Source: Halorubrum lacusprofundi ATCC 49239
GTDB lineage: Archaea; Halobacteriota; Halobacteria; Halobacteriales; Haloferacaceae
Assembly (NCBI RefSeq): GCF_000022205.1
Contig: NC_012029.1
Coordinates: forward strand, 1,302,001-1,366,000
Direction: 5' to 3'
Length of the DNA stretch: 64,000 nucleotides
Below the pieces are notes generated by a model that had not been told where the DNA came from, made no database searches, and saw only the letters and a list, made by a program, of their open reading frames with translations. Made by a program: the position numbers and the translations under genes. This document shows positions 27,880-35,429 of the stretch, in pieces. The stretch's first letter is position 1. The number at the start of each line of letters is the position of its first letter.

Positions 27880-29034
27880 TCATACCCCCTCGTCGAGGAG
27901 TTCGCGGGCGATGATGTTCTTCTGGATCTCCGTGGTCCCCTCGTAGATCTGGGTGATCTTCGCGTCGCGGTAGAGCCGTTCGACGTCGTGGTCGTTGACG
28001 TAGCCGGCGCCGCCGTGGACCTGGACCGCCTCGTTGGCGACCTCCACCGCGGTCCGGGAGGCGAACTCCTTGGCCATCGACGCGAGCGCAGTGAGATCGC
28101 CCGATTCGTTGTCGACCGCCCACGCGGAGCGGTAGGTGAGCCAGCGAGCGGCCTCGGTGTTCGTGTGCATCTCCGCGAGCTTGTGTTTGATCGCCTGGAA
28201 GTCGCTGATCGGGCGGTCGAACTGCTCGCGCTCCTCCGCGTACTCAAGCGCGCGCTCGGCCGCGCCGCGGGCGATCCCGACGCCCTGCGCGGCGACCGCG
28301 GTGCGCGTCTCGTCGAAGAACTGCATGAGCTGGAGGAATCCCATCCCGCGCTGGCCGATCAAGTTCTCGTCAGGAACGCGCACGTCGTCGAACCGCAGTT
28401 CGGCCGTGTCGCTCGCCCGAATCCCGAGCTTGCCGGTGATCTTATCGCGGGTGAGCCCGTCGCGGTCGCCCTCGACGAGGATCTGCGAGTAGCCGGAGTA
28501 GCGGTCGTCGATCTCGGGGTCGGTCTCGCAGACGACGACGAAGTAGTCGGCGACGGTCCCGTTCGTGATCCACATCTTCGACCCGTTGATCACCCACTCG
28601 TCGCCGTCCTTCTCCGCGCGTGTGGCGACCGAGGTCACGTCAGAGCCCGCCTGCGGCTCCGAGATGGCCGAGCCCATCACCGCGTCGCCGGCGGTCACCT
28701 CGGGCAGGACGCGCTCCTTCTGCTCGTCCGTGCCGAACTCCATCAGCGCCTCCGCGCCGAAGCCGGCGCTGGAGACGCAGAGGCCGATCCCGGGGTCGGC
28801 GGCGAACAGCTCCTCGGTGAGGATCGCGTTCTCCACCGACGAGTAGCCGACGCCGCCGTATTCGACGGGGACGTGCGGCGCGAGCAACCCCATGTCGGCG
28901 GCCTTGTCCATGACCTCGTAGGGATACTCCTCCTCGACGTCGTACTCGGTCGCGACCGGGCGAATCTCTTCTTCGGCGAACTTCCGTACCTCCTCGCGTA
29001 GCTGCTTCTGTTCGTCCGTTAGCTGGAACTCCAT
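27880..29034 (-). CDS. Acyl-CoA dehydrogenase
   Basis: 384 residues. It carries AISEPQAGSDVTSVATRAEKDG, WITNGTVADYF and the C-terminal catalytic base region QIYEGTTEIQKNIIARELL, all typical of FAD-dependent short/medium-chain acyl-CoA dehydrogenases. It oxidises acyl-CoA to 2-enoyl-CoA and passes electrons to ETF. GATTATTAAC about 27 bp upstream of the ATG (29056-29065 on the minus strand) indicates a leaderless transcript. No other beta-oxidation gene is adjacent. Confidence 0.93.
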   Translation of the reverse strand: MEFQLTDEQKQLREEVRKFAEEEIRPVATEYDVEEEYPYEVMDKAADMGLLAPHVPVEYGGVGYSSVENAILTEELFAADPGIGLCVSSAGFGAEALMEFGTDEQKERVLPEVTAGDAVMGSAISEPQAGSDVTSVATRAEKDGDEWVINGSKMWITNGTVADYFVVVCETDPEIDDRYSGYSQILVEGDRDGLTRDKITGKLGIRASDTAELRFDDVRVPDENLIGQRGMGFLQLMQFFDETRTAVAAQGVGIARGAAERALEYAEEREQFDRPISDFQAIKHKLAEMHTNTEAARWLTYRSAWAVDNESGDLTALASMAKEFASRTAVEVANEAVQVHGGAGYVNDHDVERLYRDAKITQIYEGTTEIQKNIIARELLDEGV

Positions 29035-29119
29035 ACGTCGCTCTTCCGCAGAGTTGTTAATAATCGTTCGTAAATGTTCAAGAATTTGGATCGCGTTTAC
29101 CGTTTCTCCACTTGGCGAA

Positions 29120-29575
29120 GTGAGCGATAGCGGGAGTACGTGAATCGATATGACTGAGCGATTGTTTATAAGTGAGAGAGTGGTGTTGCTGGCGGCTATT
29201 TATACGTGATCGACGACTCTACGATGAACTCCTCCAAAGCCCCAGCCGCGAGGCGCGAAGCGCCTCTGGCAGCCGGCGGCAAGGCCGCCGGCGACTGCCC
29301 CTTTGAGTCCCGCACCGCAACCGCAGCCTCACACCTCCCCAGCCTCGCCGCTCGCGCTTAAAAGCGCTCGCGGCGTCTCTCGCGCGTGCGACTCGCAGCC
29401 TGACGACTGCTCGTCGGCACGCAGGGCGAGAGCGAAGCTCTCGCTTGCAGCCGGCGCGTAGCGCCGGCGACGCCACCGCGCCGGTTGTTTATAAGTGAAC
29501 GTCGGCGTCGCTCACGGCTATTTAAATAGTGTATCGTCGCTGACCAACTGCAACACCCACCCCGCTATCGATCAC
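29120..29575 (+). repeat. Structured dispersed repeat, copy A
   Basis: This fills most of the 619-bp gap before the aminotransferase gene. CGATAGCG (29125) and CGCTATCG (29563) form an outer inverted pair. Inside, TTGTTTATAAGTGA (29162, 29485) and CGGCTATTTA (29193, 29515) are repeated with nearly equal spacing, flanking a hairpin-rich core. Segment 29421-29456 matches 55303-55338 perfectly as reverse complement (36 bp), and 29224-29250 and 29551-29570 also match copy B. It looks like a non-autonomous repeat family with promoter-like ends, not a gene. Confidence 0.7.
29224..29361 (+). other. 45-codon frame inside repeat copy A
   Basis: It begins ATG AAC TCC TCC AAA (MNSSKAPAARREAPLAAGG...) and ends at TAA. 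TATTTATAC lies about 23 bp upstream. Copy B keeps the start of the frame (NSSKAPAA) and the motif LAAGGKAAGD. Whether it is translated is open; it could simply be conserved DNA structure that happens to be open. Confidence 0.25.
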
Positions 29576-29653
29576 GCGGCGGGCCCGATAGCGGCCGCTA
29601 CGACCGATATCGGTCGCGGTTCCCCCGATCGAGCAAAATTCGACTGCGTCCCG

Positions 29654-30796
29654 TCAGTCCCGTCCTTCCACGAACGTCGCGATCCGGTCGGTGGCCTCCT
29701 TCAGTTCGCGCATCGAGGTCGCGTACGACACCCGAAGGTGTCCCTCGCCGCCTTCACCGAAGACGGAACCGGGGACGACCGCGACGCCCTGCGCCTCCAA
29801 CAGCTCCTCGGCGAAGGCCTCGTCGTCGCCACCGCAGTCCGGGAACGCATAGAACGCGCCACCCGGTTCGAATGTGTCGAGGCCCATCTCGTTGAACCGG
29901 GAGACGACCAGCCGTCGCCGGCGGTTGTACTCATTGACCATCTCCGCGACCTCATCGTCACAGCGGTCCAGCGCCTCGCAAGCGGCGTACTGCGGCGTCG
30001 TCGGTGCCGACAGCATCGTGTACTGGTGGATCCGGTTCATCGCGTCGATCGCGTCTGTGGGCCCCAGCGCGTACCCGAGTCGGAGTCCCGTCATCGCGTA
30101 CGCCTTCGAGAACCCGTTGACGACGACCGTGCGCTCGCGCATCCCCGGCTGGGTCGCGATCGAAGTGTGCTCAGTCCCGTAGGTGAGCGCGGAGTAAATC
30201 TCGTCGGCGATCACCCGGAGGTCGTTGTCGCGACAGAACGCGGCGACCTCGGCGTACTCCTCCTCGGTCATCGTCGCGCCGGTCGGGTTGTTCGGGTAAC
30301 AGAGGACGAGGAGATCCGCATCGGCGGCGCCCGACGCCTCCAGCGACTCCCGAGTGAGCGCGAAGTCGTCTTCGGCCCGCGTTGGGACCGTCAGTTGCTC
30401 GCCGCCCGCCAGCTCGATCCCGGGGCCGTAGGAGATGTACGTCGGCTCGTGGACCGCGACCGTGTCACCGGGGTCGACGAGCGCGCGGAACGCCAGATCG
30501 ACCGCCTCGCTCGCGCCGGTCGTGACGAGGATCTCGTCGGTCGGGGCGTACGTCTGGTCGTAGCGCTCGTGGTGGACCGCGATCCGCTCGCGGAGCGCGG
30601 CCATCCCGCGGTTCGAGGTGTAGGAGGTCTTCCCGCGTTCGAGCGAGTCGATCGCGGCGGTGCGGGCGGCCCACGGCGCGGAGAAGTCGGGCTCGCCGAC
30701 CCCGAGGGAGATCACGTCGTCGCGCGCCTCCGCGAGCTCGAAGAACTTCCGGATCCCCGACTCGGGGAGGTCGCGAGCGCGGTCCGAGAGTCTCAT
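29654..30796 (-). CDS. PLP-dependent aminotransferase (class I/II)
   Basis: 380 residues, fold type I: N-terminal SLGVGEPDF, YTSNRGMAALRERIA, the cofactor contacts CYPNNPTGATM and DEIYSALTYG, and the PLP lysine in NGFSKAYAMTGLRLGY. The C-terminal Arg region (HLRVSYATSMRELKEA) binds the substrate alpha-carboxylate. It belongs to the aspartate/aromatic or alanine-type group; the amino donor is not fixed by sequence alone. Its start overlaps the stop of the Lrp regulator (ATGA), implying that the regulator controls or senses the same amino acids. Confidence 0.92.
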   Translation of the reverse strand: MRLSDRARDLPESGIRKFFELAEARDDVISLGVGEPDFSAPWAARTAAIDSLERGKTSYTSNRGMAALRERIAVHHERYDQTYAPTDEILVTTGASEAVDLAFRALVDPGDTVAVHEPTYISYGPGIELAGGEQLTVPTRAEDDFALTRESLEASGAADADLLVLCYPNNPTGATMTEEEYAEVAAFCRDNDLRVIADEIYSALTYGTEHTSIATQPGMRERTVVVNGFSKAYAMTGLRLGYALGPTDAIDAMNRIHQYTMLSAPTTPQYAACEALDRCDDEVAEMVNEYNRRRRLVVSRFNEMGLDTFEPGGAFYAFPDCGGDDEAFAEELLEAQGVAVVPGSVFGEGGEGHLRVSYATSMRELKEATDRIATFVEGRD

Positions 30797-31281
30797 GGCG
30801 AGACGGAGAGGCGGTCGTCGTCGTCGCCGTCCTCGAACCGTATCCCGCCGTCCTTGTAGGTCTCCATGATGTAGTGGGTCACCGTCTGGGTGACCTCCGG
30901 CATGGGCGCGACCTGCTCGGAGATGAACCGCGAGACGTCCTGCATCGTCTCGCCGAGCACCTCGACGGCGAAGTCGTAATCACCGGAAACGAGGTGGAGG
31001 GCGTCGACCGCGGGGAACTTCGCGATCCGGTCGGCGACCTGCTCGTAGCCGGTCTCGCGGTCGAGTTCGACGTTGATCTCGACGAGCGCCCGGATCTTCC
31101 CCTCGTCGACGCGGTCCCAGTCGACGACCGCTTGGTAGCCGTGAACCACGTTATCCGCCTCCAGCGCGTCGATCGCTTCCGCTACCGCTGCCGCGTCGAA
31201 GCCCGTCTGGGCCGCGATGTCGTCGATGTCTTCGCGGGCGTTCCGCGCCAACACGTCGAGTACCTCGCGCTCGGCGTCCAT
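30793..31281 (-). CDS. Lrp/AsnC-family transcriptional regulator
   Basis: 162 residues: N-terminal winged helix (REDIDDIAAQTGFDAAAVAEAIDALEADNVVHGY) and C-terminal RAM ligand-binding domain (RALVEINVE, HLVSGDYDFAVEVLG, TQTVTHYIMETYKDGG). It binds DNA as an oligomer and responds to amino acids. First gene of a two-gene unit with the aminotransferase, with a four-base overlap. Confidence 0.95.
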   Translation of the reverse strand: MDAEREVLDVLARNAREDIDDIAAQTGFDAAAVAEAIDALEADNVVHGYQAVVDWDRVDEGKIRALVEINVELDRETGYEQVADRIAKFPAVDALHLVSGDYDFAVEVLGETMQDVSRFISEQVAPMPEVTQTVTHYIMETYKDGGIRFEDGDDDDRLSVSP

Positions 31282-31424
31282 ACCTCATGATCACGCGGGG
31301 GCGGTTTATCAGTAGCGACGGGCGCAAGACGGGCGAGACCTCACGGCATGGAAGAATCACGGTCGACGCACACCCCCCTTCCGCCACCCCCACCGCTTTC
31401 CGCGTGGCGTGCGATCGGTCGACC

Positions 31425-32288
31425 ATGGCTTCAGACACCACCAGCCGGAGTGACACGTTCGACATCGGCGGCGACCTGACCGTCAACCGACTCGGCTTCG
31501 GCGCGATGCGGATCACGGGCGAGGACATCATCGGCCGACCCGACGACGAGGTCGACGCGAAGGCCGTCCTCCAGCGCGCGGTCGAACTCGGCGTCGACTT
31601 CGTCGACACCGCCGACTCCTACGGCCCGGGCGTCTCGGAGCGCCTCATCGGCGAGGCGCTCGGCGACCCCGACGACGTGGTCGTCGCCTCGAAGGCCGGC
31701 CTGCTCCGCAACCGTGAGGGCGAGTGGCTCCCCCACGGCGACCCGGACTTCCTGCGGAATCAGGTGCTGTGTAGCCTCGACCGGCTCGGGACCGACACGA
31801 TCGACCTGTACCAGTTCCACCGTCCCGACCCGGACACCGACTTCGAGGAGTCCGTCCACGCCTTTGCGGAGATGAAGGACGCCGGGCAGATCGCCCACGT
31901 CGGGCTCTCGAACGTCACCGTCGAACAGCTTGAGACCGCGATGGAGATCGTCGACGTCGCGACCGTCCAGAACCGCTACAACGTCGGCCATCGCGACGAC
32001 GAGGACGTGCAGCAGGCCTGCGAGGGCAACGACGTGGGGTTCATCCCGTGGGGGCCGATGTACGCGATCGATGGAGACGAGACTCCCGGCGCGCTCGACG
32101 ATGTCGCCGACCGCCACGACGCGACGGCCCGGCAGGTCGCGCTCGCGTGGCTGCTCAACCACTCCGACGTGACGCTCCCGATTCCGGGCACGTCGAGCGT
32201 CGATCACCTCGAATCGAACCTCGCGGCCGCGGAGCTGTCGCTGACGGACGAGGACATGACCGCGCTGAACGAGATCGATTCACAGTAA
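31425..32288 (+). CDS. Aldo/keto reductase
   Basis: 287 residues from MASDTTSRSD; the upstream in-frame extension is promoter DNA. A TIM-barrel AKR with catalytic Asp and Tyr in DTADSYGPG, Lys in VASKAGL and His in YQFHRPD. The C-terminal cofactor motif PIPGTSSVDHLESN binds NADP(H). It reduces carbonyls; the substrate is unknown. Convergent with the following membrane protein gene. Confidence 0.93.
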   Translation: MASDTTSRSDTFDIGGDLTVNRLGFGAMRITGEDIIGRPDDEVDAKAVLQRAVELGVDFVDTADSYGPGVSERLIGEALGDPDDVVVASKAGLLRNREGEWLPHGDPDFLRNQVLCSLDRLGTDTIDLYQFHRPDPDTDFEESVHAFAEMKDAGQIAHVGLSNVTVEQLETAMEIVDVATVQNRYNVGHRDDEDVQQACEGNDVGFIPWGPMYAIDGDETPGALDDVADRHDATARQVALAWLLNHSDVTLPIPGTSSVDHLESNLAAAELSLTDEDMTALNEIDSQ

Positions 32289-32317
32289 GAACGGAAGGCT
32301 CGCCGTACTGCGAACGG

Positions 32318-33133
32318 TCACTCGACGGTCTCGATGTCGGCCATTTTAGCGACTTTCAGCGCGGTCGCGACGTTGAACGCGAGCCCGATCGGCGCGGCGA
32401 CGACCGCGGCCAACACCGCCCCGATCGGCCCGGCGTGTGTCAGGAGACTCAGGGGGACGGAACAGACGGCAGTCACGACCGCGACGAAGAGGAAGAACCC
32501 GAGCGGCTGGTGGCGCCGCACGAGTTCGCGCGCGCGCCGCGCCGCGGACTCGATGCCGCGGTCCTCTAACACGAGGATATACACCGTGGGGAAGAACAGA
32601 TAGGAGAGTACCAACGCCGCGAGGATCGCAACCACGAACAGCAGTGGGACCACGAGCAGCGGGAGGAAGACGGCTGCCAGCGCAACGATGACGAGCGCCT
32701 CCAGCGCGATCATCCGAACAGCGAACCGGCGGACGCCGGCGACAAAATCGAACCGACCGGTCGTGAGCCCGTCCGCAATGCTACCGAAGTACCCCGCGCT
32801 CAACGCCCCCGAGACGACGACGTACGCCCCGAGCAGCGGAACGAGGAGAACTAGCGACTCCAGCGTCCCGAACGGGACCGACACCGACAGCCCGCCGCCG
32901 GTGGGCGATTCGACGAAACTCCAGAGGTCGTACCGGTAGATGGGGAACGACGCTCGGATCGATATCCCGTCGGTCCGCGCCGCCGCCAGCAGGTCGCTGG
33001 TGTTTAACAGGGCCGTGGCGAGCGGGACGAGCGCGAGTGGGAGCAACCGAGAAAGGTGCGCGAAGGTACGTTCGAAAATCGGTTCCGTCGGAGACGGCGC
33101 GCCGTCTGACGGGCCATTGGAGGGCTGGGCCAT
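32318..33133 (-). CDS. Polytopic membrane protein of unknown function
   Basis: 271 residues with about five to six hydrophobic segments (about 28-50, 90-115, 140-165, 165-190, 220-245). Polar loop RGIESAARRARELVRRHQPLGF separates the last two helices, a layout seen in DUF4013/DUF7544-like haloarchaeal membrane proteins. No catalytic motif visible. It stands alone, with the AKR converging on one side and purA on the other. Confidence 0.8.
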   Translation of the reverse strand: MAQPSNGPSDGAPSPTEPIFERTFAHLSRLLPLALVPLATALLNTSDLLAAARTDGISIRASFPIYRYDLWSFVESPTGGGLSVSVPFGTLESLVLLVPLLGAYVVVSGALSAGYFGSIADGLTTGRFDFVAGVRRFAVRMIALEALVIVALAAVFLPLLVVPLLFVVAILAALVLSYLFFPTVYILVLEDRGIESAARRARELVRRHQPLGFFLFVAVVTAVCSVPLSLLTHAGPIGAVLAAVVAAPIGLAFNVATALKVAKMADIETVE

Positions 33134-33243
33134 ATCGGCGATTCGCGTTCGACTGTCAAAAAAATCACCCGAATCTCTGGATATCCGGGCTCGCGTCGCC
33201 CCGCCCCGACTTCCCGGGTAGCTGCCTCCCTTCTCGGGCGACC

Positions 33244-34599
33244 CTACTCGTCGAACGGGTTCGTCAGTTCGACCGTCTCCTCGCGGTCGGGACCGACGCC
33301 GACCGCGTAGATCGGGGTGTCGATCTCGTCGGCGACGAACTCCAGGTACTCGCGGGCCGCTTCCGGCAGCGCGTCGTAGCCCCCCTCAGCGACCGCGGCC
33401 GAGTCGAACGACTCCCACGTGTCGAGGGTCTCGAACACCGGCTCGCAACGCTCCCACCGCTCGGTCGTCGTGGGAACGGTGTCGATCTCCTCTCCATCAA
33501 GCTGGTAGCCCGTACACACCTTCAGATCGTCGAGCCCGGCGAGCACGTCGACGTGGTTGACCGCGACGCCCGTGAACCCGGAGACGCGCGCGGCGTGCCG
33601 GAGCATCGGGAGGTCGAGCCAGCCGATTCTGCGGGGGCGCCCGGTGACGGTGCCGAATTCGCCGCCCTTCTCACGGATGTCGTCAGCGAGCGCTTCCTCG
33701 TCGGCGTCGCCGTCGAGTTCAGTCGGGAGCGGTCCCTCGCCGACTCGCGAGAGGTACGCCTTCACGATGCCGACGACTTCGCCGTCGCCGACCGTGGTGA
33801 CGCCGAGCCCGGAACCGACCGACGCGGCGCCGGCGGTCGGGTTCGAGGAGGTGACGAACGGGTAGTTCCCGTGATCGATGTCGATGTGGGTGCCCTGCGC
33901 GCCCTCGAAGAGGATCTCGTCGCCCGCCTCGTGGCGGCGGTGGAGGTAGTCGGAGCAGTTGACGGTCATCCCCTCGTCGGCGAGGCGCTCGCCGATCGCG
34001 GCGAACTCCTCGTGAAGGGCGTCGACGTCGAACGCCGCGGCGCGATCGTCCTCCCCCTCAAGCTTGAGCCCGTACACGTCCTCGACGAGCGCGCGCTTCT
34101 GCGGGACCGCGTACTCGAGCTTGTCGCGAAGTACGTCGGGATCGAGCAGGTCGGCGACCCGGATTCCCCGACGCCCGGCCTTGTCCTCGTACGTCGGACC
34201 GATGCCGCGGCCGGTCGTGCCGACCTCGTCGCCGGCGTCGTCGTCCGCCTTGACCTCCTCTTCGATGCCGTCGAGCACGCGGTGATACGGGAGGATGACG
34301 TGCGCCCGGCGGGCGACCCGCACGTCGGGGTCGAGCCCGCGTTCGCGCAGGTCGTCGATCTCGGTGAACAGCGTCTTCGGGTTGACGACGCAGCCGTTGC
34401 CGAGGATACCGGTCGTCCCCCGGACTGCGCCGCTCGGCACTAACGACAGCTTATACTCGACGCCGCCTTCGACGACGGTGTGGCCGGCGTTGTCGCCGCC
34501 CTGATAACGGACTACGACGTCCGCGTCCCCTCCCCACCGGTCGACGAGCGCGCCCTTCCCCTCGTCTCCCAGCTGGGAGCCGACGATGGTGAGTGTCAT
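33244..34599 (-). CDS. purA: Adenylosuccinate synthetase
   Basis: 451 residues from MTLTIVGSQLGDEGKGALVD; the upstream extension lacks homology and holds the promoter. The P-loop-like GDEGKG, GGDNAGHTV, the IMP-contacting TTGRGIGPTYEDKAGR, and GTVTGRPRRIGWLD are intact. It condenses IMP and aspartate with GTP to adenylosuccinate, first step to AMP. It is slightly longer than bacterial PurA (about 430). The 270-bp gap to the next gene is a divergent promoter region. Confidence 0.96.
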   Translation of the reverse strand: MTLTIVGSQLGDEGKGALVDRWGGDADVVVRYQGGDNAGHTVVEGGVEYKLSLVPSGAVRGTTGILGNGCVVNPKTLFTEIDDLRERGLDPDVRVARRAHVILPYHRVLDGIEEEVKADDDAGDEVGTTGRGIGPTYEDKAGRRGIRVADLLDPDVLRDKLEYAVPQKRALVEDVYGLKLEGEDDRAAAFDVDALHEEFAAIGERLADEGMTVNCSDYLHRRHEAGDEILFEGAQGTHIDIDHGNYPFVTSSNPTAGAASVGSGLGVTTVGDGEVVGIVKAYLSRVGEGPLPTELDGDADEEALADDIREKGGEFGTVTGRPRRIGWLDLPMLRHAARVSGFTGVAVNHVDVLAGLDDLKVCTGYQLDGEEIDTVPTTTERWERCEPVFETLDTWESFDSAAVAEGGYDALPEAAREYLEFVADEIDTPIYAVGVGPDREETVELTNPFDE

Positions 34600-34774
34600 A
34601 CGACCCGGTGGTTCCGGGCGAGAGGTAAAACCGATTACGGTCCAGCGTCGAGAATACACCACGAAGGTGCATTAGACGCGTGGCGTACGCGCGTAGCTAT
34701 CGTCGTTCGTGCAGGTACTCTCGCGTTCGGCGACGGAGCGGCTTAATCGGCATGACACCGCCGCGATCGAACGC

Positions 34775-34862
34775 GTTAACTACTGCCACGTCAAAGCGTC
34801 GGGTCGAGCGATTCCGGGTCGGCCCCGACAGCAACTTTTAAACCGGGGCATGACTAGTTAAC
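34775..34862. promoter_or_regulatory. Promoter region of the winged-helix gene with an inverted octamer
   Basis: TATA-like ACTTTTAAACC (34835-34843 core) lies about 30 bp before the start of the next gene. GTTAACTA (34775-34782) and TAGTTAAC (34855-34862) form an inverted pair, the second just before the ATG. A possible autoregulatory operator. Confidence 0.35.
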
Positions 34863-34869
34863 ATGTGCC

Positions 34870-35175
34870 ATGATAGATCGATTAGAGAAGGAGGTAGACA
34901 TGCTGGAACGTCACCTCCAGGTCCTGCGGATGGTCATCGAAAACGAGCCGATCGGCATCGTGAAAATGTCGAACGAGACTGGCTACCCCCATCACAAGGT
35001 CCGCTACTCGCTGCGCGTGCTCGAAGAGGAGAACCTCATCGAGCCGTCCAGCCAGGGCGCGATCACGACCGAGCGCACCCACGAGTTCGTCGACGAACTC
35101 GACGAGAAACTCGACGAGACGGTCGAGAAGCTCGGCTCCATGCGGATCGACGACGCCGCAGAACTCGAGAACTGA
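34870..35175 (+). CDS. Small winged-helix protein, probable transcription regulator
   Basis: 101 residues. Helices at about 10-25 and 32-42 followed by KVRYSLRVLEEENLIEPSSQGAITTE resemble a winged-helix DNA-binding domain. The C-terminal helix (HEFVDELDEKLDETVEKL) is coiled-coil-like and could dimerise. It is a conserved haloarchaeal type without assigned function. The ATG is close to the predicted transcription start, so the leader is minimal. Confidence 0.82.
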   Translation: MIDRLEKEVDMLERHLQVLRMVIENEPIGIVKMSNETGYPHHKVRYSLRVLEEENLIEPSSQGAITTERTHEFVDELDEKLDETVEKLGSMRIDDAAELEN

Positions 35176-35220
35176 ATCGGTTTGACTTCACGCGAGGCGA
35201 GTACGGTATCACGTTAGGCT

Positions 35221-35252
35221 GCGTTTAAGCCGCGTTTAGACGCGTTTGAACC
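35221..35252. repeat. Short tandem repeat GCGTTTRRRCC
   Basis: GCGTTTAAGCC, GCGTTTAGAC and GCGTTTGAACC follow one another in the 254-bp gap between two convergent genes. No other feature is seen in that gap. Confidence 0.45.
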
Positions 35253-35429
35253 GTATTCGAACGGTGTTTGCTCAGTTCTTCCGCGTTGCCCGTACTGCCT
35301 CGTTCACTCTCCTAACTTCCTCCCGACATCCTCCCGAGTCGTTCCGGCCGCATTTCGAGAGCCTTCCAGCGATCGCTGGCCAGTTCAGGAGATCGCGCGA
35401 AAGCGGGAGCGGACCGATCGGCCCGGCGG

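Noticed and set aside
34863-35228. 121-codon frame overlapping the winged-helix gene
   Set aside because: Arg-rich frame shadow; the alternate frame has the helix-turn-helix pattern and the promoter spacing.
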